The position numbers and the translations under genes are program-made. A stretch of DNA of 64,000 bases from Bacteroidales bacterium (GTDB taxonomy: Bacteria; Bacteroidota; Bacteroidia; Bacteroidales; F082), in NCBI GenBank assembly GCA_023229135.1, contig JALNZT010000005.1:62001-126000 (forward strand), given 5' to 3'. Below are positions 1 through 8,846 of this stretch, piece after piece (the stretch's first letter is position 1; each line of letters begins with the position of its first letter). Under the pieces are notes generated by a model. That model did not search any database and was not told the origin of the DNA. It was given only the letters and a program-made list of their open reading frames with translations.

Positions 1-893
1 TTATTGCGAATTTGGCTTCCAGTTTGCTCAGCCTTTTGCTGTTATGGCCTCAGCTTAAAAGCTTCCGATTCCAATTGAGCAATACTTTTATCCGTCCAAT
101 GTTAAATTATGCGTTGCCGGTTTTGGTTGTCGGCCTGGCCGGAATGGTCAACGAAGTAATTGATAAAATTCTGCTCAAATACTTGCTACCAAATCCCGAA
201 ACAGCTATGGCTGAGCTGGGAATTTATGGTGCTAACTACAAACTTGGCGTGCTAATGACTCTGTTTATTCAGATGTTTAGGTATGCCGCTGAACCCTTTT
301 TCTTTGCTGAGGCCGAAAAAAAACAAGCACCCGAACTTTTTGCCAAAGTGTTAAATTACTTTGTAATCATTGGCTTACTTATCTTTTTGGGTATCACCTT
401 ATATATGGATGTTTTCCAGCATTTTATTGGCAGCCGCTTCCGCGAAGGCTTGTCTATAGTTCCTATAGTGCTGATGGCCAATTTGTTTTATGGTATATTT
501 TTTAATATTTCTGTCTGGTATAAACTCACCGATCGAACCTCAAACGGTGCCATCATTGCATTAATTGGAGCCGCTATAACCATCACCTTTAATATACTGC
601 TTATTCCAGTTTTGGGTTATGCCGGTGCTGCCTGGGCACACCTGTTTTGCTACACCGCCATGATGGTTATTTCCTACCTTTGGGGACAGCGTGTTTATCC
701 AATCCCATATCAATGGAAAGCCCTGTTGGCCTATCTTGCGTTTGCTGTGTTAATGTATGTAATCTCACAATGGCTACGACCCGAAATTTTGCTTCAACGC
801 TTACTTTTCAATACTTTCCTATTGCTGCTTTTTGTTGTACCGGTTTTCTTTTTTGAACGGAAAAATTTAAGCCCTGCCGACAAACAATCCTGA
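1..893 (+). CDS. Polysaccharide flippase (Wzx/MATE-like), 3'-terminal part
   Basis: The reading frame is already open at the left edge (codons from base 3), so the N-terminal part lies outside the window. About 297 residues remain. They are dominated by long hydrophobic stretches, at least six membrane segments, separated by short charged loops such as EVIDKILLKYLLP and RVYPIPYQWK. This pattern fits the C-terminal half of the oligosaccharide flippase family (Wzx/MurJ/MATE-like), which moves lipid-linked sugars across the inner membrane. It lies 123 bp upstream of dut, an arrangement I recall from other Bacteroidota. The exact substrate cannot be told. A different MOP-superfamily exporter is the main alternative. 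Confidence 0.75.
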   Translation, partial: IANLASSLLSLLLLWPQLKSFRFQLSNTFIRPMLNYALPVLVVGLAGMVNEVIDKILLKYLLPNPETAMAELGIYGANYKLGVLMTLFIQMFRYAAEPFFFAEAEKKQAPELFAKVLNYFVIIGLLIFLGITLYMDVFQHFIGSRFREGLSIVPIVLMANLFYGIFFNISVWYKLTDRTSNGAIIALIGAAITITFNILLIPVLGYAGAAWAHLFCYTAMMVISYLWGQRVYPIPYQWKALLAYLAFAVLMYVISQWLRPEILLQRLLFNTFLLLLFVVPVFFFERKNLSPADKQS

Positions 894-933
894 TTTTTAC
901 ATTTTTAACGAAAGCCAAGCCCCGAATAATCCT

Positions 934-941
934 TATTTTTG
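934..941 (+). promoter_or_regulatory. Candidate -7 element of dut
   Basis: TATTTTTG matches the Bacteroidota -7 consensus TAnnTTTG. It lies 75 bp before the dut start. I see no convincing -33 element at the usual distance. Confidence 0.4.
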
Positions 942-1016
942 CGCAAGTTTTCAAAATTGTCATTTAGTTAAATTCAAATATTAGCACAGGGAATTTTTTC
1001 CCAAAACCGTTTTTTT

Positions 1017-1448
1017 ATGGAAATAAAAATCGTCAACATATCAACTCACGCCTTACCGACATACGAAACGGATGCCTCGGCGGGAATGGATTTACGCGCC
1101 AATCTGGACGAACCAATAGCACTAAAACCACTGCAACGCACCTTAGTTCCAACTGGTTTATTTATTGAATTACCCATCGGATACGAAGCTCAAATCAGGC
1201 CCAGAAGCGGTCTGGCAATTAAGAGCGGCATCACACTTTTAAATGCTCCCGGCACCATAGATGCTGATTATCGCGGCGAAATAAAAGTAATTCTTGCTAA
1301 CTTATCCGATCAGGAATTTATAATAAAAGACGGTGAAAGAATTGCCCAAATGGTCATTGCAAAACACGAAACAGCCAGTTGGATTCAAGTAGAGCAACTC
1401 AACGAAACGGCTCGTGGAACCGGTGGTTTTGGCCATACCGGAAAATAA
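1017..1448 (+). CDS. dut: Deoxyuridine 5'-triphosphate nucleotidohydrolase (dUTPase)
   Basis: Hydrolyses dUTP to dUMP and diphosphate, keeping uracil out of DNA and supplying dUMP for thymidylate synthesis. The 143-residue length is normal for the trimeric family. All diagnostic motifs are visible: AGMDL (residues 22-26), RPRSGLA (61-67), GTIDADYRGE (79-88, with the catalytic Asp in the DADYRG core), RIAQMVI, and the glycine-rich flexible tail RGTGGFG (133-139) that closes over the nucleotide. The ATG at 1017 gives the full motif 1 spacing. The sugar nucleotidyltransferase gene follows 44 bp downstream and is probably co-transcribed. Confidence 0.97.
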   Translation: MEIKIVNISTHALPTYETDASAGMDLRANLDEPIALKPLQRTLVPTGLFIELPIGYEAQIRPRSGLAIKSGITLLNAPGTIDADYRGEIKVILANLSDQEFIIKDGERIAQMVIAKHETASWIQVEQLNETARGTGGFGHTGK

Positions 1449-1492
1449 TTCTCAATAAAAACGATTAAAAAATTATCTAAATTAGCAACTCA

Positions 1493-2500
1493 ATGAATAT
1501 TATAATTCCAATGGCAGGCATGGGCAAACGCATGCGACCACATACCTTGACGATTCCAAAACCAATGCTTCCGGTGGCCGGAAAACCAATTGTGCAGCGG
1601 CTTGTAGAAGATATTGCCAAAGTGGTGGATGAACCCATCGAAGAAATTGCTTTCGTTATTGGAGCTTTTGGAAAAGAAACCGAGGAAGGGCTTTTACGTA
1701 TTGCGCAATCCGTTGGTGCAAAGGGTAGTATCCACTATCAGCTGGAGGCTTTGGGAACCGCGCATGCCATTTTGTGTGCCAGCCAGGCGCTTAGTGGAAA
1801 AGTGGTTGTGGCCTACGCCGACACGCTGTTTAAGGCAGATTTTAAACTTGATAGCGCAAAAGAAGGAATTATTTGGGTAAATCGGGTGGAGAATCCGAAC
1901 CAGTTTGGCGTGGTAAAACTCAATGATGATGGAAGTATTGAAGGTTTTTATGAAAAGCCTGCAACTTTTGTTTCCGACCTCGCCATTATTGGAATTTATT
2001 ACTTCAAAGATGGAGAATATCTCAAGCAGGAGCTGCAATATCTTCTCGACCAAAAAATTACCACCGGAGGCGAATATGGCATCACCGATGGCCTACAAAA
2101 CATGATGAAAAAAGGCACTGCTTTTCATACCGAAACAGTCACCGATTGGCTCGACTGTGGAAACAAAGATGCTACCGTGGATACCAACAAGCGCTTGCTG
2201 GAATTAGTGCGGGAACAAGAAACACTCATCCATCCAAATGCCGATATTGACCACGCCATCATTATCGAACCTTGTTTTATTGCTGAAGGCGCCGTTGTGC
2301 AAAACTCGGTTATTGGGCCACACGTTTCCATCGGTGCAAAAACTCATATCAGCAATTCTGTGATAAAAAACAGTATTATCCAAAGTAATTCCCGACTTGA
2401 TAATCAACTTATCGAAAATAGTATGATTGGGAATAATGCTCAACTTTTAGGAAAAGCTAAAAACCTGAGTCTGGGTGATTTTAATCAGCTCGAAGACTAA
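1493..2500 (+). CDS. Sugar-phosphate nucleotidyltransferase with left-handed beta-helix tail
   Basis: This 335-residue protein starts with the NTP_transferase signature: GMGKRMRPHTLTIPKPMLPV follows the first beta strand, as in RmlA, GlmU and ManC-type pyrophosphorylases. These enzymes join a sugar-1-phosphate to an NTP. The acceptor-site region includes the GTAHA and WLDCGN segments. From about residue 255 the sequence becomes an isoleucine/valine-rich hexapeptide pattern (AVVQNSVIGPHVSIG), a left-handed beta-helix without an obvious acyltransferase active site. The sugar and nucleotide cannot be fixed from sequence; glucose-1-phosphate thymidylyl- or uridylyltransferase is most likely. It sits between dut and a TPR gene (18-bp gap), in an envelope-related set. 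Confidence 0.9.
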   Translation: MNIIIPMAGMGKRMRPHTLTIPKPMLPVAGKPIVQRLVEDIAKVVDEPIEEIAFVIGAFGKETEEGLLRIAQSVGAKGSIHYQLEALGTAHAILCASQALSGKVVVAYADTLFKADFKLDSAKEGIIWVNRVENPNQFGVVKLNDDGSIEGFYEKPATFVSDLAIIGIYYFKDGEYLKQELQYLLDQKITTGGEYGITDGLQNMMKKGTAFHTETVTDWLDCGNKDATVDTNKRLLELVREQETLIHPNADIDHAIIIEPCFIAEGAVVQNSVIGPHVSIGAKTHISNSVIKNSIIQSNSRLDNQLIENSMIGNNAQLLGKAKNLSLGDFNQLED

Positions 2501-2518
2501 TTTAACGCCTCAAAATAT

Positions 2519-4255
2519 ATGATAATCACACAGAAGTTCCGACTTCTTTTATTTGTTTTTATAGCCATTTTCGCTTCCATTCCTGAGCTCGTCGCACAAG
2601 ATAGTATTGCTGTCGATTCGATGGCCAATATGGGTGCGAAAAGACGCAATGCAGTTTATTTTGCCGACGGCCTCAAACAGCGACTGGCCGGAAATAATGA
2701 TCGCGCCATTAAATATTTTGAGCAAGCACTGACGGCGGATTCTACCGATCATGCCAGCATGTATGAGCTTAGCGAACTTTATGCCCGCGATGGCCGTATT
2801 TCTCTTGCCGAGCAGATGATACGAAAAGCCGTTAAGCTAAATCCAGCTAATAAATGGTATAAGATTCGACTGGCTCAAGTCTATAAATTTAATGGGAATT
2901 TCGAAGGCTATGCATCGATTTATCGCGAACTGCTCAAAAAAGACCCTACAAATACCGACTATTTTGGTGAGCTGTCGTCGGCTTTGCTTTTGCTCGAAAA
3001 ATATGATGAAGCAATCACTGTTTTTGAAGAAATTGAACGACAAATTGGTGTAAATGAAGTTTTAAGCCTTCAAAAACAACAAATTTATCTCTCCATCGGT
3101 AAGCCAAAAAAAGCAATCGAGGAAATAGAGAAACTTGCTGCTGCTTTTCCGTATGAAGTACGCTATCAGGCGATGCTGGCAGAATTGTATGTAAAGAACG
3201 GCGACAAAAAGAAAGCCCTTGAAACCTATAAAAATATCAAAACCCTTGATCCAGGCAATCCTTATATTCATGTATCCTTATATGAATATTATATGCAGGA
3301 AAAAGAGCTTTCTAACGCCTTTCAGGAGCTGCTTCTGGCATTGGCCAACGAAACGCTCGATATCCAAACAAAGCTGCAGATAATTCCTTATTGGGGCAGC
3401 CAAAAGCTCCCACCAGATACTTTATTAAACCAAGCCCGCCAAATTGGTGATGTGTTAACACGCGTTCATCCAGACAATGGTTTTGGCTATCTGATGCTGG
3501 CCGATGTTTATCAGGATCAGAAAAAATTTGAGTTGGCAGTTAAAAATTATCGTGCCGGATTAGCCATTGACAGCAGTATATACAGGGCATGGGAAGGAGT
3601 GCTATTTGCCCAAATGAGCCTGAAAAACTTTGATGAAATTGCACGCGATGCAGAACGTGCGATTAATCTTTTTCCCGAACAGCCCCTGCCGTATCTGTTT
3701 GGTGCTTTTGGTTATTTTGACCAAAAAAACTACGAAAGTGCCCTAAAATTATTGCAAACCGGACAAAAACTTGTCTTTGGCAACGATGCCCTCTTAGGTG
3801 AGTTTTATAACTACCTCGCCGAAGTACATCACGAATTGGGCAACGAGCAGGAATCCTTTAAGTTTTATGATAAAACTTTGGCACTGAATAGTGACAATTC
3901 CACCGCTTTAAATAACTACGCCTATCACCTTGCCGTGAAAGGTCAACAACTTGAAAAAGCACTTGAAATGGCTGCAAAAGCTGTTAACCTGGATCCTGAA
4001 AACGCTTCAAACCTGGATACTTATGCCTGGGTTTACTTTAAAATGCAAGCTTATGAAGACGCAGCGTATTGGATTAAAAAAGCCTTGAAATATGACAAAA
4101 ATCCCAGCGGAACGATTTTAGAACATTATGGCGATATCTTATATAAATTAGATAACACAAAAAAGGCTTTAGAGTTTTGGAGAAAAGCCAAAGAAGCCGG
4201 TGAAGCAAGCGATTTGATTGATAAGAAAATTGAAGAAGGAAAATATTATGAATAA
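2519..4255 (+). CDS. Exported tetratricopeptide-repeat protein
   Basis: A 578-residue protein with a signal peptide (about residues 1-26, ending in VAQ) followed by many degenerate 34-residue TPR units. Clear examples carry the A-x-x-x-Y/F pattern, such as NDRAIKYFEQALTADS and YEDAAYWIKKALKYD. TPR arrays act as protein-protein scaffolds, here in the periplasm or on the inner face of the outer membrane. The gene overlaps the next one by 8 bp (ATGAATAA), implying translational coupling. The partner is not identifiable. Its position before a DUF4292-like lipoprotein and an EnvC-like protein suggests an envelope-assembly role, which is inference. Confidence 0.85.
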   Translation: MIITQKFRLLLFVFIAIFASIPELVAQDSIAVDSMANMGAKRRNAVYFADGLKQRLAGNNDRAIKYFEQALTADSTDHASMYELSELYARDGRISLAEQMIRKAVKLNPANKWYKIRLAQVYKFNGNFEGYASIYRELLKKDPTNTDYFGELSSALLLLEKYDEAITVFEEIERQIGVNEVLSLQKQQIYLSIGKPKKAIEEIEKLAAAFPYEVRYQAMLAELYVKNGDKKKALETYKNIKTLDPGNPYIHVSLYEYYMQEKELSNAFQELLLALANETLDIQTKLQIIPYWGSQKLPPDTLLNQARQIGDVLTRVHPDNGFGYLMLADVYQDQKKFELAVKNYRAGLAIDSSIYRAWEGVLFAQMSLKNFDEIARDAERAINLFPEQPLPYLFGAFGYFDQKNYESALKLLQTGQKLVFGNDALLGEFYNYLAEVHHELGNEQESFKFYDKTLALNSDNSTALNNYAYHLAVKGQQLEKALEMAAKAVNLDPENASNLDTYAWVYFKMQAYEDAAYWIKKALKYDKNPSGTILEHYGDILYKLDNTKKALEFWRKAKEAGEASDLIDKKIEEGKYYE

Positions 4256-5075
4256 CAAGCATTTTCGGTTTTTTTGGGGATTGCTTTTGCTTGCAAGTAT
4301 TGTATTTGTTCAAGGCTGTAAAACAAAACGTGCCATCATCAAAAAGCCACTAAAAGAAGAAGGAGAGGCATTTTTGCTCCAAAAAATGAGTGAAAGCGAA
4401 CTCAATTTCAACTTTTTTAGTGCCAGATGTGCCATCTCTGTGGTCAGCGATAAAAAGTCTAAATCTGATTTCCGAGGGCAAATCAGGATTCAAAAAGACA
4501 GTATAATTTGGCTGTCTCTTTCACCGGCACTGGGTATTGAAGTGGCGCGTCTGATGATTTCACAGGATTCTATTTGGTTCATAAATCGTATCGATAAAAC
4601 CTATTTCAAAGGCGATTACGATTTTATTAACAGCTTTTTTCAAACCACTATCGACTTTGATATTTTGCAAGCTTTGCTGGTGGGAAACGATATGACTTAT
4701 TACGAAGACGATAGTTTCAGGGCGGCCATCGATGCTATGGAATACAGGCTTGGAGCGGCAAAGCGATCAAAAAAGAAAAAACAGCTGTTGTTGGAAGATA
4801 GCCCGAATATCCTGATTCAAAACATCTGGCTGAACCCGGATAACTTCAAAATTACAAAAGTTAATCTTAAAGAATTTGGTCAAGAAAACAAACAACTTGA
4901 AATGCGCTACAGCCATTTCTCAGCTGTTAAAAATCAGTTGGTACCGACGGAATTAGATATGCTGTTGCAAGCCGAAAAAAAAATACGAATAGGTCTCCAT
5001 TTTTCAAATATTGAGCTTGATGAGCCGTTGAGTTTTCCATTCAAAGTACCATCAAAGTATAGTAAAATGCGTTAA
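4248..5075 (+). CDS. DUF4292-like outer-membrane-associated lipoprotein
   Basis: I place the start at the ATG at 4248. It gives a clean lipoprotein signal (NNKHFRFFWGLLLLASIVF, then VQGC, lipobox Cys about residue 22), is preceded by GAAGAAGGA, and overlaps the upstream TPR stop by 8 bp. An earlier in-frame ATG at 4218 would spoil the signal peptide. The mature part (about 250 residues) has alternating beta-strand-like segments and resembles the DUF4292 family, whose fold recalls LolA/LolB-like lipid-binding half-barrels. A lipoprotein handling role is possible but unproven. The EnvC-like gene follows after 11 bp. Confidence 0.8.
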   Translation: MNNKHFRFFWGLLLLASIVFVQGCKTKRAIIKKPLKEEGEAFLLQKMSESELNFNFFSARCAISVVSDKKSKSDFRGQIRIQKDSIIWLSLSPALGIEVARLMISQDSIWFINRIDKTYFKGDYDFINSFFQTTIDFDILQALLVGNDMTYYEDDSFRAAIDAMEYRLGAAKRSKKKKQLLLEDSPNILIQNIWLNPDNFKITKVNLKEFGQENKQLEMRYSHFSAVKNQLVPTELDMLLQAEKKIRIGLHFSNIELDEPLSFPFKVPSKYSKMR

Positions 5076-5086
5076 TTTCGCCTGCG

Positions 5087-6316
5087 ATGAGAGTGTTTAC
5101 CTTACATACAGTTTTCCATCTGCTGGTATTTTTTGTAAGTACAACAGTTTTTCCGCTGCTGGCGCAGGATGTGAACACGCTCGAACAAAATAAAAAGAAA
5201 ATTGAGCAGGAGATTGCCTACAGCAATAAAATCCTAGAAGAAACAACTCAATCCAAAGAGTTGACGCTGGATCAGCTGATGGTGCTGCGTGCAAAAATTA
5301 GCAAACGTGCTAATCTGTTGGCAACCATTCAGAAACAACTGCTAAACGTAGAGTCGCGCATTTCAAGAAGTAGCCGTGAGATTGATCGGCTTCAAAATGA
5401 GCTCACTGCACTGCGCAAAGAGTATGCGCGCATGATTAAAATTGCCTACAAAAATCGCGGAAGTTATAACAAATTGATTTTTTTATTTTCGGCTGATGAC
5501 TTTAACCAAGCTTTTCAGCGCCTTAAATACCTGCAACAATATGCTGCTTTCAGGCGCACGCAAATTGAACGCATCGAAAGCACAACCCAAAAGCTCAGTT
5601 CAGAACTCGAAAGCCTTGACCAGGAACGCAACCGACAAAAAGCACTTCTCGAAGCCGAGCGTCGAGAACATATTGCCCTTCAAACTGAACAGCAAAGTGT
5701 AGATCAAAGTGTAAAAAAGTTGTCGCAAAAGGAAAGTCAGCTTCGAAAAACGATTAAAGAAAAAGAACGTGAAGCACAAAAACTACAGCGCACCATCGAA
5801 GCCATTATCGCTGAAGAAGTACGTCGTGCAAGTGCTGAAAAAACAGCAAAAGTGCCACGCGAAGACCGCCTGATGGAACTCACGCCAGAAGAGCTTCACC
5901 TTTCAAATGCTTTTGCCGGTAACAAAGGAAAGCTGCCCTGGCCAACCGAACGCGGAATTATTGCTTCACCCTTTGGAACACAGCCACATCCCGTCTTGAA
6001 AAAAGTGACCATCAAAAACAACGGAATTGATATTGCCACTCAAAAAGGTGCACAGGCACGCGCTGTTTTTGATGGAATAGTCGTGAGTACAAACACCATT
6101 TCTGCTGCCAATAATGCTGTAATTGTTAGGCATGGCGACTATTTCACGGTCTATTCAAATCTGGATGAAGTCTTTGTGAAACGTGGTGATAAGGTGAAAA
6201 CAAAAGACCTGATTGGCCGCATTCATACCGATAAATCATCAGCCAAAACGGCTGTACATTTTGAGCTTTGGAAAGATCGCCAAATTGTTGATCCAACATA
6301 CTGGCTGGCCAGATAA
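5087..6316 (+). CDS. EnvC-like murein hydrolase activator (degenerate M23/LytM domain)
   Basis: This 409-residue protein has a signal peptide (to about LLAQ, residue 27), a long coiled coil (about 30-270, rich in Glu/Arg/Lys/Gln heptads), and a C-terminal LytM/M23 domain (about 285-409). Active M23 peptidases carry HxGxD and HxH zinc ligands. Here the first site reads NNGID (His replaced by Asn) and the second AVHFELW (first His missing). The domain is therefore probably non-catalytic, as in EnvC, which activates amidases for septal peptidoglycan splitting. It is the third member of the TPR-lipoprotein-EnvC run. No amidase gene is next to it. Confidence 0.88.
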   Translation: MRVFTLHTVFHLLVFFVSTTVFPLLAQDVNTLEQNKKKIEQEIAYSNKILEETTQSKELTLDQLMVLRAKISKRANLLATIQKQLLNVESRISRSSREIDRLQNELTALRKEYARMIKIAYKNRGSYNKLIFLFSADDFNQAFQRLKYLQQYAAFRRTQIERIESTTQKLSSELESLDQERNRQKALLEAERREHIALQTEQQSVDQSVKKLSQKESQLRKTIKEKEREAQKLQRTIEAIIAEEVRRASAEKTAKVPREDRLMELTPEELHLSNAFAGNKGKLPWPTERGIIASPFGTQPHPVLKKVTIKNNGIDIATQKGAQARAVFDGIVVSTNTISAANNAVIVRHGDYFTVYSNLDEVFVKRGDKVKTKDLIGRIHTDKSSAKTAVHFELWKDRQIVDPTYWLAR

Positions 6317-6455
6317 AATCAAGCAACTTATTTTTTGACGAATCTCAGGTTATGCTGTATTGGAACTATTTGCGGTAATTGTTCTCTTTTCTGAAAAAGC
6401 TATTCGCAATAAACGAAAATTCAGCCTAAAACTTTTTCTTGCCTATTAAATTTGG

Positions 6456-6463
6456 TATATTTG
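6456..6463 (+). promoter_or_regulatory. Candidate -7 element of the SQR-like gene
   Basis: TATATTTG matches TAnnTTTG and lies 43 bp upstream of the ATG at 6506, in an AT-rich 189-bp gap after the EnvC-like gene. Confidence 0.45.
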
Positions 6464-6505
6464 TGAGTTGGAAGTAGCATTATTTACAACCAAAACCAAA
6501 TTATT

Positions 6506-7963
6506 ATGGCAACAATCGTTGTGCTGGGAGCAGGAATTTCAGGCCATACTGCTGCAGCTTTTCTGCGAAAAAAACTTTCCAAAAAACATCAGGTTATTGT
6601 AGTAGCACCCACAAGCTATTACCAATGGATTCCTTCAAATATCTGGGTTGGCGTAGGCCGGATGACGGTTGATCAGGTGCGCTTTAAGCTGGCACCCCGC
6701 TACAAAAAAGTCGGCATCAAATTTCATCAGGCGCTGGCCGTTAGCATTCATCCTGAAGGAGATGCTGAACATGTAAAACCCTTTATAAAAGCTATTTACA
6801 CCATGCCGGAAAAGCAAGGTGAAGAAGTTATTTTGGAGTATGATTTTCTGGTAAACGCTACCGGCCCAAAACTTAACTTTGATGCTACAGAAGGCCTTGG
6901 ACCCGGAAAAAACACTGTTTCGGTATGTTCATATGACCACGCTGCTCACGCCTGGGAAAAACTCCAGGAAGCCATCGAAAAGATGGAAAATGGACAAAAG
7001 CAGCGTTTTATTATCGGCACCGGCCATCCCATGGCAACCTGCCAAGGCGCTGCTTTTGAATATATTCTAAATGTGGCTTACGAAATTCGTAAACGCAAAC
7101 TTACTGATATGGCCGAGCTAACCTGGCTCACCAATGAATATGAGCTGGGCGATTTTGGTATGGGCGGCGCACACATCAAAAGAGGTGGTTATATCACTTC
7201 TACCAGGGTGTTTGCCGAGAGCTTTTTGCGCGAAAACAATATCCATTGGATAAAACGCGCCGGTGTAAAAAAAGTTGAACCAGGTTTGATTCACTACGAA
7301 AACCTTGAAGGAGAAAACCACAGTATTCCATTTGATTTTGCCATGCTAATTCCCGGATTTGCCGGCGTTGGCTTAAAGGCTTTTGGCAAAGATAATACCG
7401 ATATTAGCCATAAGCTTTTTGCAGCTAATGGATTGATGAAAGTAGATGCAGATTATACGCCCAAAGCTTACGAAGACTGGAGCGTGAATGATTGGCCACA
7501 AACCTACCGTAATCCTGAATTTCAGAATATTTTTGCGCCGGGGATTGCTTTTGCACCGCCTCACGGCATATCAAAACCTATGACCAGCAAAAATGGTACG
7601 CTAATTTATCCAACAGCACCCAGAACCGGAATGCCATCGGGCGTAATGGGAAAAATTACTGCGCTTAATATCATCCGGCTTATAAATAAAGGCGAACATG
7701 AACTAAAACACCGTGCCAGCATGAGCCGCATGGGCGCTGCGTGTATTATTTCGGCAGGTTATGGCATGACTAAAGGCGCTGCTGCCACCATGACGGTTTT
7801 CCCAATCGTACCCGACTTTGAAAAGTATCCTGACTACGGGCGCAGCATTGGCTATACCATGGGTGAAGCCGGACTGGCAGGCCATTGGCTCAAATGGTTT
7901 ATGCACTACATGTTCCTCCACAAAGCTAAAGGCTATCCATTTTGGTGGCTGTTACCGGAATAA
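6506..7963 (+). CDS. Sulfide:quinone oxidoreductase-like FAD flavoprotein
   Basis: A 485-residue pyridine-nucleotide-disulfide-fold flavoprotein. The N-terminus has the dinucleotide-binding GAGISG motif (8-13), and a second nucleotide-type strand ends in NATGP (117-121). Three cysteines, at residues 141, 179 and 413, match the spacing of the redox and sulfide-binding cysteines of SQR enzymes, which oxidise sulfide and pass electrons to quinone at the membrane. The C-terminus (residues about 460-485) is aromatic and basic (HWLKWFMHYMFLHK), fit for membrane attachment. The likely role is sulfide oxidation or detoxification. Another quinone-linked flavoprotein of the SQR superfamily is the alternative. 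A tiny gene follows 47 bp downstream. Confidence 0.83.
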   Translation: MATIVVLGAGISGHTAAAFLRKKLSKKHQVIVVAPTSYYQWIPSNIWVGVGRMTVDQVRFKLAPRYKKVGIKFHQALAVSIHPEGDAEHVKPFIKAIYTMPEKQGEEVILEYDFLVNATGPKLNFDATEGLGPGKNTVSVCSYDHAAHAWEKLQEAIEKMENGQKQRFIIGTGHPMATCQGAAFEYILNVAYEIRKRKLTDMAELTWLTNEYELGDFGMGGAHIKRGGYITSTRVFAESFLRENNIHWIKRAGVKKVEPGLIHYENLEGENHSIPFDFAMLIPGFAGVGLKAFGKDNTDISHKLFAANGLMKVDADYTPKAYEDWSVNDWPQTYRNPEFQNIFAPGIAFAPPHGISKPMTSKNGTLIYPTAPRTGMPSGVMGKITALNIIRLINKGEHELKHRASMSRMGAACIISAGYGMTKGAAATMTVFPIVPDFEKYPDYGRSIGYTMGEAGLAGHWLKWFMHYMFLHKAKGYPFWWLLPE

Positions 7964-8010
7964 AAAACCAAGTAGCAAAACCTAAATTTAAAATCAAAAA
8001 ACTTAAAACC

Positions 8011-8169
8011 ATGAAAAATAGACCTGTAGTTCCGTATAGCGAAGAATCATATCCACCCATGCCAACAGCCAACACCCAGTTTTGGCGTCGTTTTGTTCCC
8101 TGGCAATTGATCCGTTTTTTTGTGCTTAATATAAAGATTTTGCGCATTGTAGCAGGTGGACACTCATGA
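8011..8169 (+). CDS. Small protein downstream of the SQR-like gene
   Basis: A 52-residue ORF beginning MKNRPVVPYSEESYPPMPTA and continuing with WRRFVPWQLIRFFVLN. I prefer the ATG at 8011, because a longer frame from 7942 would overlap the SQR-like stop and adds only a lysine-rich stretch. The C-terminal half is amphipathic, with Trp, Arg and Phe residues, and could lie on a membrane. The 47-bp spacing to the flavoprotein suggests one transcript and a shared job, perhaps membrane docking. I know no named family. Seven bases after its stop the 185-bp repeat array begins, so its mRNA end falls in hairpin DNA. Confidence 0.5.
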   Translation: MKNRPVVPYSEESYPPMPTANTQFWRRFVPWQLIRFFVLNIKILRIVAGGHS

Positions 8170-8175
8170 CTATTG

Positions 8176-8846
8176 TTCCGCAGAGCATTTGCTCTGTGGA
8201 ATTATAAATCAGCATTCGCTGCAATTCCGAAATCGCTTTACAAAACCGCCAAGTTGCATTTCCACGAAGCCCATACTACACTGATTTTCTTACAATCAGT
8301 TTCTAAAAGCATTTTGAAGAACTGTTTATTTTCGTCACGCAGGCACAGCCAGCAAGATAGCTCCGCATAGCATTTGCTCTGTGGAATTATAAAGCAGCAT
8401 TTGCTGCAATCCCGAAAGCGTTTTACAAAACCGCCAAGTTGCATTTCCACGAAGCCCATACTACACTGATTTTCTTACAATCAGTTGCTAAAAGCATTTT
8501 GAAGCACTGTTTATTTTCGTCACGCAGGCACAGCCAGCAAGATAGCTCCGCATAGCATTTGCTCTGTGGAACCGTTCCGCATAGCATTTGCTCTGTGGAA
8601 TTATAAAGCAGCATTTGCTGCAATCCCGAAAGCGTTTTACAAAACCGCCAAGTTGCATTTCCACGAAGCCCATACTACACTGATTTTCTTACAATCAGTT
8701 GCTAAAAGCATTTTGAAGCACTGTTTATTTTCGTCACGCAGGCACAGCCAGCAAGATAGTTCCGCAGAGCATTTGCTCTGTGGAACTGCTCTGTGAATTT
8801 ATAGGATAGCATCTGCGGCAATCTCCAAAGCGTTGTACCAAAAACC
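8176..8846 (+). repeat. Left array of 185-bp tandem units
   Basis: Units at 8176-8360, 8361-8545 and 8575-8759 are each exactly 185 bp. A 29-bp truncated unit lies at 8546-8574 and a diverged partial unit at 8760-8846. Each unit contains a strong hairpin (TTCCGCAGAGC paired with GCTCTGTGGAA around ATTT, or the CATAGC variant), a GCAGC/GCTGC hairpin with an ATTT or ATTC loop, a CTGATT/AATCAG hairpin in the spacer, and a GCAGGC-ACA-GCCAGC half-hairpin. Units 2 and 3 are almost identical, so amplification looks recent. Confidence 0.9.

Noticed and set aside
5087..6316. Active M23 endopeptidase
   Set aside because: The zinc-binding His of HxGxD is Asn, and the first His of HxH is missing.
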